Assembly: GCF_026427715.1 (NCBI RefSeq)
Contig: NZ_CP107558.1
Location: 1,897,001 to 1,961,000, forward strand
Length of the DNA: 64,000 bases
Direction of reading: 5' to 3'
From: Methylocystis sp. MJC1
Lineage (GTDB): Bacteria; Pseudomonadota; Alphaproteobacteria; Rhizobiales; Beijerinckiaceae
The notes below the pieces were generated by a model that was not told the origin of the DNA, ran no database searches, and saw nothing but the letters and a program-made list of their open reading frames with translations. The position numbers were made by a program, and so were the translations under genes. Positions 28,271 through 37,129 of this stretch are shown piece by piece; position 1 is the stretch's first letter; each line of letters starts with the position of its first letter.

Positions 28271-28285
28271 TTAACGGCAAGTTCA
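28271..28285 (+). promoter_or_regulatory. Weak CtrA-like box upstream of rlpA
   Basis: TTAA-N7-TTCA, one mismatch from consensus, sits about 150 bp upstream of the rlpA start. As a lone one-mismatch site it may be chance, though RlpA is a septal protein. Confidence 0.2.
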
Positions 28286-28434
28286 ATTTTAGGGGAGAAA
28301 CTCCGGGACGATCGCAACGCATGGCGAATCAAGGTCATGCGGGCCCGCACGAGGGGCGCCTACAGGCGTCGTCGAGGGGATGGATCGGTCTGGGGATGCG
28401 GCACTCGCCGTCGCTCTCGGAAAGGACCGTTCCA

Positions 28435-29502
28435 ATGCGATCTGCCGCGTTTCGGGAGCATGGGCGCTTGTTGATGAAGTTCCAGCCGACAATCGTTTCC
28501 CTGCGCAGATCGGTTCTCTTGCTCTCTCTCGCGTCTCTGGCTGGCTGCGCCTCCACGAGTTCTCCGCGCTATGCCGGCATCGGTCCGAGCGGCGCCGATC
28601 CCCGCTACGGCGTGCGTCCGAGCCCGCGTGTGGTGGCCGATGGCGAGGAGGTTCCGAAAGGCGGCGGCAATTATATGGTCGGCAAGCCCTATAAGATCGC
28701 CGGCCAGACCTATTATCCGAACGAAAGGCCTTTGGCCGCCACCGGCACGGCCTCGTGGTATGGCTCGGACTTTCACGGCCGCCGGACCGCAAATGGTGAA
28801 GTCTTCGACCGCGAATCGATCTCGGCCGCCCATCCGACCATGCCGCTGCCGAGCTACGCCCGCGTCACCAATCTCAAGAACATGCGCTCGATCATGGTGC
28901 GCGTGAATGATCGCGGTCCCTATCACGGCGGCCGCGTCATGGACGTTTCGCAGCGCGTCGCCGAGGCGCTCGATTTCCGCTCGGTCGGCACGGCGCGGGT
29001 AAAGGTGGAATGGATCGGGAAGGCCGATCTCGCCGGCGACGACGACGCGCGGCTCCTCGCCACGCTGCGCGACGACGGGCAGCCGGCCAGTCTCGAAGGC
29101 GGGGCTCCGATCATGGTCGCCTCGAAACAGGAGACGGTTCGTTCGGCCGCGCTCGTTCAGCGCGAGCCGGAGCCGCCAGCCCGACCCGTCGTCAATGACG
29201 CGCCCCCCGTTTCCCCGGCGGTCGGGGAGACCGCTGAGATGATGGCTTACGCCCCGGACGCTCGCCCCGAGCCGCTGCCGGAGACGGCCGCTGCGCGCGA
29301 CGGCCAGACCGCGAGCAACAATGCCGCGAACGCGACTGACAGTGAGCCGGTATTCTCGACCCATGCCGTTAAGACGGCGGCCCCGCCGGAGGATAAGGTG
29401 AAAGCCTTCCAGGCCGCGCCGCTACCGCCCGTGCGGCCAGCCTCCTTCAGCCATGATCATGCGTCGGCGCCGGTCCCGCCAATGCGTCAGGCCCTGAACT
29501 GA
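28435..29502 (+). CDS. rlpA: RlpA-type septal lytic transglycosylase lipoprotein
   Basis: RlpA cleaves denuded glycan strands during cell separation. The 355-residue product has a lipoprotein signal with lipobox LAGC (about residue 34). A double-psi beta-barrel domain follows (GTASWYGSDFHGRRTANGEVF, MVRVNDRGPYHGGRVMDVS), then a long Pro/Ala-rich C-terminus. There is no visible SPOR domain, which many RlpA proteins carry. I start it at ATG 28435 because AAAGGA lies 8 bases upstream; ATG 28474 is possible and would give a shorter signal peptide. Confidence 0.88.
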   Translation: MRSAAFREHGRLLMKFQPTIVSLRRSVLLLSLASLAGCASTSSPRYAGIGPSGADPRYGVRPSPRVVADGEEVPKGGGNYMVGKPYKIAGQTYYPNERPLAATGTASWYGSDFHGRRTANGEVFDRESISAAHPTMPLPSYARVTNLKNMRSIMVRVNDRGPYHGGRVMDVSQRVAEALDFRSVGTARVKVEWIGKADLAGDDDARLLATLRDDGQPASLEGGAPIMVASKQETVRSAALVQREPEPPARPVVNDAPPVSPAVGETAEMMAYAPDARPEPLPETAAARDGQTASNNAANATDSEPVFSTHAVKTAAPPEDKVKAFQAAPLPPVRPASFSHDHASAPVPPMRQALN

Positions 29503-29615
29503 GCCGCACCGCCTAAGTGTGCTGCACGCGTTGCATTTTAGAGATCGAAGGATCATTCTCCGCCTTGCGTCGCGCAGCCGCTGCGACATTTTTTTATGCA
29601 TGAGCGGAGGGTGCG

Positions 29616-30797
29616 TTGCTCATACGCCCATTCAGACTGCCGATATCGATCTTTCTTCTTTTGATCGGCGCCTTTTCGGCCGCCTGGGCGCAGCCTTTCC
29701 AAACGAGCGCCCCGCAAGCGATCCTCATAGATGCGGACACCAACACCGTCCTGTTTGAAAAGGGCGCCGACGACTATGTGACGCCCGCCTCGACGGTCAA
29801 AATCCTCACCGCGGAGATGATTTTCCGCGAGCTGACCGAAGGGCGCCTAAAGCTTGGCGATGAAATGCAGGTTTCCGAATACGCCTGGCGCAATGGCGGC
29901 GCGCCGGCCGGTGGTTCGGCTATGTTTTTGAAGGTCAACAGCCGCGCCAGCGTCGAGAATCTGCTGCGCGGGCTCGTCATCGACTCGGGCAACGACGCCG
30001 CGCTCGTGCTGGCGGAGGGCGTCGCGGGCAATGAGGAAGCTTTCGTCATGCGCATGAACAAGCGCGCGGCGGAGCTGGGCCTCGTCAAATCGCGCTTCGG
30101 CAATCCCTGGGGCAAGGCGAGTAACGATCAGAAGGTGACGGCGCGCGAGATGGCCAAGCTCGCCCTCTACGTCATCAAGACCTACCCGGATTACTACAAA
30201 TATTTCGGCGAGAAGGAGTTCACCTGGAACAATATCCGCCAGCAAAACCGCAATCCGCTGCTGACGATGAGCATCGGCGCCGACGGGTTGAAGACGGGCA
30301 ATATCGAGAAGAACGACTTCGGCCTGGTTGGATCGGCGGTCGAGGACGGCCGCCGCCTCATCGTCGCCGTTTATGGCGCCAAGACCGCGAAGGAGCGCGC
30401 CGAGGAAGCGCGCAAGCTTCTCCAGTGGGGCTTCCGGAATTTCGAGGAAAAGGACCTGTACAAGGCCGGCGAGCCGATCGGTCCGGCCCAGGTTTACGGC
30501 GGGACGAAGGGTTCGATCGAGCTGGTGTCGAAGACCGACGTCAAAGTGTTGCTGCCGCGCAGCTCCAGCGAGAAGCTCTCTGGCAAGATCGTCTATGAGG
30601 GGCCGGTGATCGCGCCCGTCGAATCCGGACAGAAACTCGGCAAGCTGGAAATCAAGCGCGGCTCGACCGTGGTCCTGGAGCAGCCGCTTGAGGCGGCCGA
30701 GGCGATCGATGAAGGATCGCTCCCGCGCCGCGCATTCGACGCGGTTTACGAGTATGCTGCGGCCAAGATCCACGAGAAGCTGTCGGCCAGGAAATGA
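29616..30797 (+). CDS. D-alanyl-D-alanine carboxypeptidase (PBP5/6 type)
   Basis: This trims the terminal D-Ala from peptidoglycan pentapeptides in the periplasm. The 393-residue product has a signal peptide (cleavage near AWAQ, about residue 26) and the three penicillin-binding motifs: S59-T-V-K62, S124-G-N126 and K226-T-G228. A C-terminal PBP5 beta-domain and a weak amphipathic anchor follow. It starts with TTG 29616, preceded by GGAGGG. Its stop overlaps tmk (ATGA), so dacC-like, tmk and holB form one operon. Confidence 0.93.
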   Translation: MLIRPFRLPISIFLLLIGAFSAAWAQPFQTSAPQAILIDADTNTVLFEKGADDYVTPASTVKILTAEMIFRELTEGRLKLGDEMQVSEYAWRNGGAPAGGSAMFLKVNSRASVENLLRGLVIDSGNDAALVLAEGVAGNEEAFVMRMNKRAAELGLVKSRFGNPWGKASNDQKVTAREMAKLALYVIKTYPDYYKYFGEKEFTWNNIRQQNRNPLLTMSIGADGLKTGNIEKNDFGLVGSAVEDGRRLIVAVYGAKTAKERAEEARKLLQWGFRNFEEKDLYKAGEPIGPAQVYGGTKGSIELVSKTDVKVLLPRSSSEKLSGKIVYEGPVIAPVESGQKLGKLEIKRGSTVVLEQPLEAAEAIDEGSLPRRAFDAVYEYAAAKIHEKLSARK

Positions 30798-31465
30798 CGG
30801 GCGCCGAAAAAGGCCGATTCATCACATTCGAAGGCGGGGAGGGCGTCGGCAAATCGACCCAGCTGACGCGCCTCGCTGAGCATTTGCGCGGCTGTGGGAT
30901 CGAAACCGTCACCACCCGCGAGCCCGGCGGCACGCCCAAGGCGGAAGCTTTGCGCCGTATTTTGCTCTCTGGACAGGTCGCGCCGTTGGGAACTTTGGCG
31001 GAGGCGGCGCTTTTCGCCGCGGCGCGCATCGACCATGTCGACAGGCTGATCGCGCCGGCGCTGTCACGTGGCGCCTGGGTGCTTTGCGATCGCTTTGTCG
31101 ATTCGACGCGCGCCTATCAGGGCGCGCGCGGCGGCGTCGAGCGAGGGGCGCTGACTCTTCTGGAAAAGGCGGCTGTGGGCGACCTCGAGCCCGACCTCAC
31201 TGTCATCCTCGATTTGGCGCCGGAGGAAGGGCTCGCCCGTGCGGCGGTGCGGCGGGAGGCGGCGGGTCAGCGCGCGGATCGCTTCGAGGCGGAAGACGGC
31301 GGCTTTCACGAGGGGTTGCGCCGCGCCTTCCTCGACATCGCCGCTGACGAACCCGAGCGCTGCTGCGTCGTCAACGCCGCTCTCCCGGCCGACGAGGTCG
31401 CGCGCGCCATACGCCAGCTCGTCGACGCCCGCTTCCTCGAAGCGCAGGCCGCCGCCGCCCAATGA
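30794..31465 (+). CDS. tmk: Thymidylate kinase
   Basis: Tmk phosphorylates dTMP to dTDP for DNA synthesis. The 223-residue product has the P-loop GGEGVGKST (about residues 11-19), the DRFVDST motif, DPDLTVILDL-like substrate motif (PDLTVILDL) and a LID with AAGQRADRFEAED. It overlaps the carboxypeptidase gene by 4 bases and holB by 4 bases, the usual alphaproteobacterial order. Confidence 0.96.
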   Translation: MTGAEKGRFITFEGGEGVGKSTQLTRLAEHLRGCGIETVTTREPGGTPKAEALRRILLSGQVAPLGTLAEAALFAAARIDHVDRLIAPALSRGAWVLCDRFVDSTRAYQGARGGVERGALTLLEKAAVGDLEPDLTVILDLAPEEGLARAAVRREAAGQRADRFEAEDGGFHEGLRRAFLDIAADEPERCCVVNAALPADEVARAIRQLVDARFLEAQAAAAQ

Positions 31466-32538
31466 GCAAGGAGCCGGCGGGTCCGCCCGAAAGCGATCGT
31501 TTCGACGACGCGCCGCATCCGCGCGAGACTCTGGCGCTTTTCGGCCATGCGCGCGCCGAGCATGAGCTGCTCGACGCCTATTTGCGCAATCGTCTGGCGC
31601 AAGCCTGGATCATCGGCGGGCCGGAGGGCGTCGGCAAGGCGACGCTGGCCTGGCGCTTCGCGCGCTTTCTGCTCGCCCATCCCGACCCGACTGCGGCGGC
31701 GGCGCAAGCCGCCCAGAGCCTCGGCGTGCCCGCCGATCACCCCGCCGCCCGGCGCGTCGCGACCATGGCGCTCGCCGACATCTTCCTGCTGCGGCGCGAG
31801 TGGAACGAAAAGACCAAAAAGCATTTCACCGAGATCCGCGTCGACGACGTCCGCGACATCACACGGTCCTTCCATCAGGGTTCGGGCACGGGCGGCTGGC
31901 GCGTCGCCATCATCGACTGCGCCGACGACCTCAATCGAAGCGCCGCCAATGCGCTCTTGAAGCTCATCGAGGAGCCGCCGGAGCGTTCGCTCTTCTTGTT
32001 GGTGGCGCATCAGCCGGGCCGCATTTTGCCGACAATCCGCTCGCGCTGCCGCAAGCTGATGCTCTCCGCGCTGACGCAGGTGGAAACCGTCGCGGCGGTG
32101 GAGGCGCTAGGCGCGCCCTGGAGCGATGCGCCTAAGGCCGACATCGCGGCCGCCGCCGCCCGAGCGGAAGGGTCGGTGCGCGAGACGCTGCGGCTTTTGG
32201 GCGGCGACGCTATGGTTTTCGACACGAGCGTCGCGCGGCTCCTGCAACGTCTGCCGCAGGTCGACTGGCTCGGCGTGCATTTTCTCGCCGACAAGCTCAC
32301 CGGTCGGGACAATGAAGCGGCCTACGAGACCTTCATGCGGGCTTTGGAGCGCCATCTCGATTCCCGCGTGCGGGCGCTCTCGCAGGGCGGCGCGCCGGCC
32401 GCGCGGCTGATCGGCTACGCCCGCGCCTGGGACGAGATAAGAGACCTCGCGCGGGAGACGGAGGTGTTCAACTTCGACAAGCGGGCGATGGTGCTGGGGA
32501 TTTTCGAGCGTCTCGCGGTGGCGGAAGGGGCGAAATGA
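31462..32538 (+). CDS. holB: DNA polymerase III delta' subunit
   Basis: HolB is the clamp-loader subunit that stays nucleotide-free and braces the complex. The 358-residue product has an AAA+ fold with a degenerate Walker A (GPEGVGKATL, about residues 52-61), ITRSFHQGS, the IIDCADDLNRSAANALLK sensor segment and the PPERSLFLLVAH beta-strand. Length fits the family. It follows tmk by an ATGA overlap. The next gene is convergent. Confidence 0.92.
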   Translation: MSKEPAGPPESDRFDDAPHPRETLALFGHARAEHELLDAYLRNRLAQAWIIGGPEGVGKATLAWRFARFLLAHPDPTAAAAQAAQSLGVPADHPAARRVATMALADIFLLRREWNEKTKKHFTEIRVDDVRDITRSFHQGSGTGGWRVAIIDCADDLNRSAANALLKLIEEPPERSLFLLVAHQPGRILPTIRSRCRKLMLSALTQVETVAAVEALGAPWSDAPKADIAAAAARAEGSVRETLRLLGGDAMVFDTSVARLLQRLPQVDWLGVHFLADKLTGRDNEAAYETFMRALERHLDSRVRALSQGGAPAARLIGYARAWDEIRDLARETEVFNFDKRAMVLGIFERLAVAEGAK

Positions 32539-32667
32539 CGCCCAAGGGTGAATATGATTTCTCTCGGGGCGAGCGCGGCAAATTTTTACGGCCGTGCGCA
32601 GAATTGTCGCCACCTGTTCATCCGGGCGGAGAGGCCCGAGCTTTGAGCGTGCTGCTACGCTGGATTA

Positions 32668-32721
32668 GGACCGCGCGCCTTCAAGCTCGCAAATTCAGGC
32701 GAGCCTAAAGACTCGCGGTCC
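32668..32721. repeat. Inverted repeat, family E copy 2
   Basis: The arms start GGACCGCG and end CGCGGTCC with internal GCTCGC/GCGAGC pairing, in the convergent gap between holB and cca. It shares its outer arms with the copy at 8083-8137. It may also act as a hairpin at the ends of both genes. Confidence 0.55.
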
Positions 32722-32742
32722 AGGCGTGACGGGAGCGCGTCG

Positions 32743-33993
32743 TCATTGTCGCCCTCGCGTTGAGCCTGGCTCCCCGGCTTCCTCCAGCAACCGCAGCACA
32801 ACTGCCGGATCGCGCGGAAAGCCAGCTTTGATCCATTTTGCCTGCAGGGACTTCAAAGTCGCGCCGAGCTCGCGCCCAGGCAAGACGCCGCGGCCGATGA
32901 GATCGGCTCCGGTGATGGGAAACGCGGGGGCGGGCGTTTCGTCGAGATATTTCGCCGCCGTCAGCCAATCGGCGTCATCCGCTTCGGCGCGGCTCTCAGT
33001 GAAAGCCAGCGCTAGCGCATCCCCCGCCGCCCGGCCGCCGATCAGAAAGAGCATCTCGCGCAGATGCGAGACCGGCGGCGGCCGGTCGATCCCATGCAAG
33101 GCCGACAGGGCCCGCGCCGCGGCGACGAGCCGCGCATGTTCGTCGTTCGACAGCCGCAGCCGCGCGCGCAGGCGGTCGGCGTCCTCGACCGTCAGCACCG
33201 AAAAGGCGGCGAGGCGCAGCACCGCGTCGGGCCTCTTGCCGCGCGCCGCCTCGAAGGCGGCGAGCCGGGCGAGCCGCGCCGGATAGCCCATGCCGAGCAG
33301 CACCTCGATGATTCCCGCATGGGACATGGCGCGCATGACCTCGGGCGCGCGCCGCGCCGGGAGCAGCTTGATGATCTCGGCCCGAATGCGCTCGCGCGAG
33401 AGGCGCGCGAGATTTTCGCGGGCGATGATGGATTCGTGCAATCCAGCCCGGTCGAAGCCGCCTTCGCCATGCGAGGCGTTGAAGCGGAAGAAACGCAAAA
33501 CGCGCAGATAATCCTCGCGGATGCGCGTCGCAGCGTCGCCGATGAAGCGGATGCGTTTAGCCGCGATGTCTGCAAGCCCGCCCGTATAATCGTGAAGCTT
33601 GCCGTCGGGCGTGACCGACAAGGCGTTCACCGTGAAGTCGCGGCGGCGGGCGTCCTGCTCGAAATCGCCGCCGAAGCGCACGATGGCGTAACGGCCGTCG
33701 GTCTCGACGTCCTCGCGCAGCGTCGTCACCTCGAACGGCGTCCCGGCGACGACGATCGTAACCGTGCCATGCTCTATGCCGGTCGGCACGCCCTTCAGTC
33801 CGGCGTCTCGCGCCGCCTTGAGCACCGCTTCCGGCAAAGCCGTCGTGGCGAGGTCGATCTCATGCGGTGCGAGCCCGAAGAGCGTGTCGCGCACGGCGCC
33901 GCCGACGACGCGCGTTTCGGCGCCGGTCCTGGCGAGCGCGGCGAAGAGCGTCGCGAGACGCGGATCGTCGAGAAGGCGCTCGACCCCTTTCAT
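32743..33993 (-). CDS. cca: CCA-adding tRNA nucleotidyltransferase
   Basis: This adds or repairs the 3' CCA of tRNAs. The 416-residue class II enzyme has GGAVRDTLFG (about residues 31-40), the catalytic aspartates in EIDLATTA, DARRRDFTVNALSV, and the RIREDYLRVLRFFRF helix with the B/A nucleotide-recognition residues. Length is normal. I chose 33993, whose ATG overlaps the DUF6111 stop as ATGA; a longer frame would run through that gene. Confidence 0.94.
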   Translation of the reverse strand: MKGVERLLDDPRLATLFAALARTGAETRVVGGAVRDTLFGLAPHEIDLATTALPEAVLKAARDAGLKGVPTGIEHGTVTIVVAGTPFEVTTLREDVETDGRYAIVRFGGDFEQDARRRDFTVNALSVTPDGKLHDYTGGLADIAAKRIRFIGDAATRIREDYLRVLRFFRFNASHGEGGFDRAGLHESIIARENLARLSRERIRAEIIKLLPARRAPEVMRAMSHAGIIEVLLGMGYPARLARLAAFEAARGKRPDAVLRLAAFSVLTVEDADRLRARLRLSNDEHARLVAAARALSALHGIDRPPPVSHLREMLFLIGGRAAGDALALAFTESRAEADDADWLTAAKYLDETPAPAFPITGADLIGRGVLPGRELGATLKSLQAKWIKAGFPRDPAVVLRLLEEAGEPGSTRGRQ

Positions 33994-34247
33994 TGAAACT
34001 GGCCCGGAACGAGCTTGCCGTTTTCGACATGGGCCGGGACATAGGCGCCCTGCTGACGCCCCGTGAGGCCCAAGGTCAGCATCCCGGCGATGGCCGTCAG
34101 AAGCCCGGCGATCGTCAGCAGCGACAGGACGCGCCCGTGCCAAAGCTCGGCGACGAAGGGCCAGCGCCTTTGCAGGAGATGAAAGCCCACATAAGCCACA
34201 AAGGGCGTCAGAAAGAGCAGGGCGGTCTGAAGCGCGATGCGCCACAT
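33990..34247 (-). CDS. DUF6111 membrane protein
   Basis: This 85-residue protein has two TM helices (about residues 6-26 and 38-62) and a short polar C-terminus with GAYVPAHVENGKLVPGQF. It matches DUF6111, found beside cca across alphaproteobacteria. Its function is unknown. Its stop overlaps the cca start by 4 bases. The CoA-pyrophosphatase and DUF1285 genes that often precede it are not seen; instead there is a repeat and a broken gene. Confidence 0.85.
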   Translation of the reverse strand: MWRIALQTALLFLTPFVAYVGFHLLQRRWPFVAELWHGRVLSLLTIAGLLTAIAGMLTLGLTGRQQGAYVPAHVENGKLVPGQFQ

Positions 34248-34306
34248 GGGCGAGGGGCCTTTATGGAAAAGTGCGGTTATTTCTTAGCATTTTGGTCGCG
34301 CTTTCC

Positions 34307-34386
34307 GTCATTGCGAGCGAAGCGAGGCGATCCAGCGCGGTGGCTGCGGCTCCTGGATTGCGTCGTCGCTGCGCTCCTCGCAATGA
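34307..34386 (-). repeat. Palindromic 80-bp repeat, family A copy 1
   Basis: It starts GTCATTGCGAGC and ends CTCCTCGCAATGAC, with internal GATCCAG/CTGGATTG arms. The longer arm with GAGGAGC is on the right, opposite to copies 3-5. It lies between DUF6111 and the broken coiled-coil gene. Confidence 0.85.
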
Positions 34387-34416
34387 CGATATACGGACAG
34401 AGGCGGGTCTTTCTGT

Positions 34417-34747
34417 TCAGTGCTTATCTAGCGGCGGCAGATCGAGATATTGCACCCCGCGCCGTAGGCGGCTTCGAGATCGCTGATGATAACGCCGTGG
34501 CCGACGACGCCGTGTGATAGTTTACGACGGCGCGGCGCAGGCCGACAATCTGGTCGCTCAGGTCTTTTCGGACCACGCCAAGCTTTGCGTCGAGCGTGTG
34601 GAGATCGGAAGCCACGTCCGCCCGCAGCGAGTGAATGTCAGCGCGAAGGTCATCCCGGATGCCATGCATCTCAGAGCGCATATCCGTCATCTCGCCACGC
34701 ATCTCGCGCAGGAGCTGCAAAACGGGGTTTACAGGTTCGTCGGCCAA
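34417..34747 (-). pseudogene. Frameshifted small coiled-coil protein gene
   Basis: The first about 75 residues (MADEPVNPVLQLLREMRGEM...) read as a charged coiled coil with regular hydrophobic spacing. After VVNYHTA the open frame turns Ser/Ala-rich and unconvincing. A second frame gives VVGHGVIISDLEA and a third gives RLRRGVQYLDLPPLDKH with a stop at 34417. Both look like a natural continuation of the coiled coil, so at least two indels have probably shifted the frame. The intact protein would be about 110 residues; function unknown. The conceptual repair is inference. Confidence 0.6.
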
Positions 34748-35007
34748 TGCTCACTCCGCGCCGCGTGGCTGGCTGCCGTCGCTTTTCTCTTTTAGCGCAC
34801 CCTGGCATGCGCGTGAAGGCGGCAGCCGTGCTGCTCGAGCGCCGCTATTTCTGCGACCGCTCATTTTGCCACAATTCGCGCGCGTTTGACGGCGAGACTG
34901 TCTAGCGTCCAAAATCGCGGAAGAGGGACGCCTCCCGCGAAGATTGTTGCGCCCTGGACTGATGCATTCGCGGGCGCCGATCCCTATCTTCTTGGCAAAC
35001 GTGGCAG
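34748..35007. other. Gap before moxR with no recognised gene
   Basis: The 260-bp gap between the broken gene and moxR has no convincing open frame, repeat or hairpin. It may hold the moxR promoter. Confidence 0.4.
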
Positions 35008-36024
35008 ATGGACCCCCTCGCGCCCATGAACTCAATCAATGTTGCGCCGCTCGAAACCGCCGTCGCCGAATCGGCCGAGCGGGCGCTGGACCACATCGGG
35101 CGCGCCCGCGCCGCCATCGGTGCAGTCATCTTCGGACAGGACGAGGTGGTGGAGCAGGCGCTCGTCACCATCCTTGCCGGCGGCCACGGCCTGCTTGTCG
35201 GCGTGCCGGGTCTCGCCAAGACGAAGCTGGTCGAGACGCTCGGCAAGGTGCTGGGCCTTGCCGAGCAGCGCGTGCAGTTCACGCCGGACCTCCTGCCCGC
35301 CGACATCATCGGCTCGGAAGTGTTGGAGGAGGGCGCCGACCGCACCCGTTCTTTCCGCTTCATCAAGGGGCCGATCTTCGCGCAGCTTCTCATGGCGGAC
35401 GAGATCAACCGCGCCTCGCCGCGCACGCAATCGGCGCTGCTGCAGGCGATGCAGGAGCATCACGTCAGCGTCGCCGGCAAGCGCTACGATCTGCCGCGTC
35501 CCTTCCATGTGCTCGCCACGCAGAACCCGCTGGAGCAGGAAGGCACCTATCCGCTGCCCGAGGCGCAGCTCGACCGCTTCCTCCTGCAGATCGACGTGCA
35601 CTATCCCGACCGCGCCAGCGAGCGGCGCGTGCTGCTCGAGACGACGGGCGACAAATCCGCCGAAGCCGTTCAGGCGCTCGACGCCGAGGAGCTGATGGCG
35701 ACGCAGCGCCTCGTGCGGCGGCTGCCCGTCGGCGACAAGGTCGTGGACGCGATCCTCGATCTCGTGCGCGCCGCGCGCCCGGGCGAGGGCCATCCGGAGA
35801 TCGCGCCGCATGTCGCCTGGGGACCGGGTCCGCGCGCCGCCCAGGCGCTGATGCTCGCCACTCGCGCCCGCGCGCTTGCGACGGGGCGCCTCGCGCCGTC
35901 GCTCGACGACGTCGCCGCCTTGGCGGCGCCGGTGCTGCGTCACCGCATGGCGCTGAATTTCGCGGCGCGGCGCGAGACGACTATCCCGGAGCTGATCGAT
36001 AAGCTTGTGTCGCGGATCGGCTGA
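35008..36024 (+). CDS. MoxR family AAA+ ATPase
   Basis: This 338-residue MoxR-type ATPase has Walker A GVPGLAKTK (about residues 69-77), Walker B LLMADEINRASP (about 127-138), the sensor-1 segment ATQNPLEQEGTYPLPEAQLDRF, and the C-terminal lid domain. MoxR proteins act as chaperones for vWA-domain partners. The gene heads the cluster with DUF58, DUF4159 and GATase-like genes, a Bat-like module. ATG 35026 is an alternative start with the same domain content. Confidence 0.94.
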   Translation: MDPLAPMNSINVAPLETAVAESAERALDHIGRARAAIGAVIFGQDEVVEQALVTILAGGHGLLVGVPGLAKTKLVETLGKVLGLAEQRVQFTPDLLPADIIGSEVLEEGADRTRSFRFIKGPIFAQLLMADEINRASPRTQSALLQAMQEHHVSVAGKRYDLPRPFHVLATQNPLEQEGTYPLPEAQLDRFLLQIDVHYPDRASERRVLLETTGDKSAEAVQALDAEELMATQRLVRRLPVGDKVVDAILDLVRAARPGEGHPEIAPHVAWGPGPRAAQALMLATRARALATGRLAPSLDDVAALAAPVLRHRMALNFAARRETTIPELIDKLVSRIG

Positions 36025-36038
36025 TGGCGGAGCGTTTA

Positions 36039-36192
36039 CCCCCTCCCCAACCCTCCCCCGCTTCGCGGGAGAGGGGGCAGATTGTGGCTTTCATCAAGAA
36101 TGCTGATCGTGAGCGTCCCCTCTCCCGCAATAGCCCGTCGAGAGACGGGCGTCTTGCAGACGCCCTATGGCGGGGGAGGGTCAGGGAGGGGG
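36039..36192. repeat. C/G-rich inverted repeat, family C
   Basis: The ends are CCCCCTCCCC...CCCTCCCCCG on the left and CGGGGGAGGG...GGGAGGGGG on the right, with internal hairpins. It fills the space between moxR and the DUF58 gene, which are usually adjacent, and its right end is 17 bp from the DUF58 start codon. Confidence 0.75.
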
Positions 36193-36208
36193 CGCTTCAG
36201 CACCCGCA

Positions 36209-37129
36209 ATGATCCGGCCAATCACCACCACAGCCTACGACCCCGCCGCCCGCACGCAGATCGACGGGGCCGTCGCGGCCGATCTTGCCGCGCGCCTGCC
36301 GCGCCTCGTCAATCGCGCTCATGAGATCGCGGCGAGCGTCGCCTATGGCGTCCATGGCCGCAAGCGCGCCGGGCAGGGCGAGACCTTCTGGCAATATCGC
36401 CCCTTCACCAATGGCGAGGCCGCGCATCGCATCGACTGGCGCCGGTCGGCGCGCGGCGATCAACTCTATGTGCGCGAGCGCGAGTGGGAGGCGGCGCACG
36501 ACTATTTTCTCTGGATGGACTGCTCGCCCTCCATGGCGTTCGTGTCCTCGCTCGCCCAGGACGACAAGCTTTCGCGCGGCGTCACGCTCGGCCTGGCGCT
36601 GGCGGATGTGCTCGTGAAGGGCGGCGAGCGCGTCGCCGCTTTGGGGCTGACAGCGCCCATCTCCGCGCGCGACGTCATCGACCGCCTGTTGCGCGCGCTC
36701 TACGACGGCGCCGCCGATATTTCGCGCGACGAGCTTCCGCCCGAGGCGGCCTTGCGCCCGCGCGCGCGCGTCGTGCTCATCTCGGATTTTCTCTGCGATC
36801 TCGACGCGCTGTCCGCGCGGCTGCGGCGCTTCGCGGGGGCCGGCGCCTCGGGCGCGTTGCTGATGATCACTGATCCGAGCGAAGAGAGCTTTCCCTTCAC
36901 GGGTGAGACGATGTTTCTCGACACCGACGGCGGCCCGGCCTTTCATGCCGGCGACGCGCGCAGCCTGCGGGCGGCCTACGCCAAGCGCTTCGACGCGCAT
37001 CGTGAGGCGGTGCGCGAAGCGGCGCGCGCCGGCGGCTTTCTTTTTCTGCAGCATCACACCGACCGGCCCGCCGCCGAGGCGGCGCTCGCGCTCGCCATGG
37101 GTCTGCATGGCGTGGAGGAGACGCTGTAA
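36209..37129 (+). CDS. DUF58 domain protein
   Basis: This 306-residue protein has the DUF58 core: GRKRAGQGETFWQYRPF (about residues 52-68), IDWRRSARGDQLYVREREWE, and then the vWA-like strand FLWMDCSPSMAF (DxSxS-like metal site, about 108-120). DUF58 proteins are partners of MoxR ATPases and are needed for maturation or envelope processes. I chose ATG 36209, since earlier in-frame sequence lies in the inserted repeat. It overlaps the next gene by one base (TAATG). Confidence 0.92.
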   Translation: MIRPITTTAYDPAARTQIDGAVAADLAARLPRLVNRAHEIAASVAYGVHGRKRAGQGETFWQYRPFTNGEAAHRIDWRRSARGDQLYVREREWEAAHDYFLWMDCSPSMAFVSSLAQDDKLSRGVTLGLALADVLVKGGERVAALGLTAPISARDVIDRLLRALYDGAADISRDELPPEAALRPRARVVLISDFLCDLDALSARLRRFAGAGASGALLMITDPSEESFPFTGETMFLDTDGGPAFHAGDARSLRAAYAKRFDAHREAVREAARAGGFLFLQHHTDRPAAEAALALAMGLHGVEETL

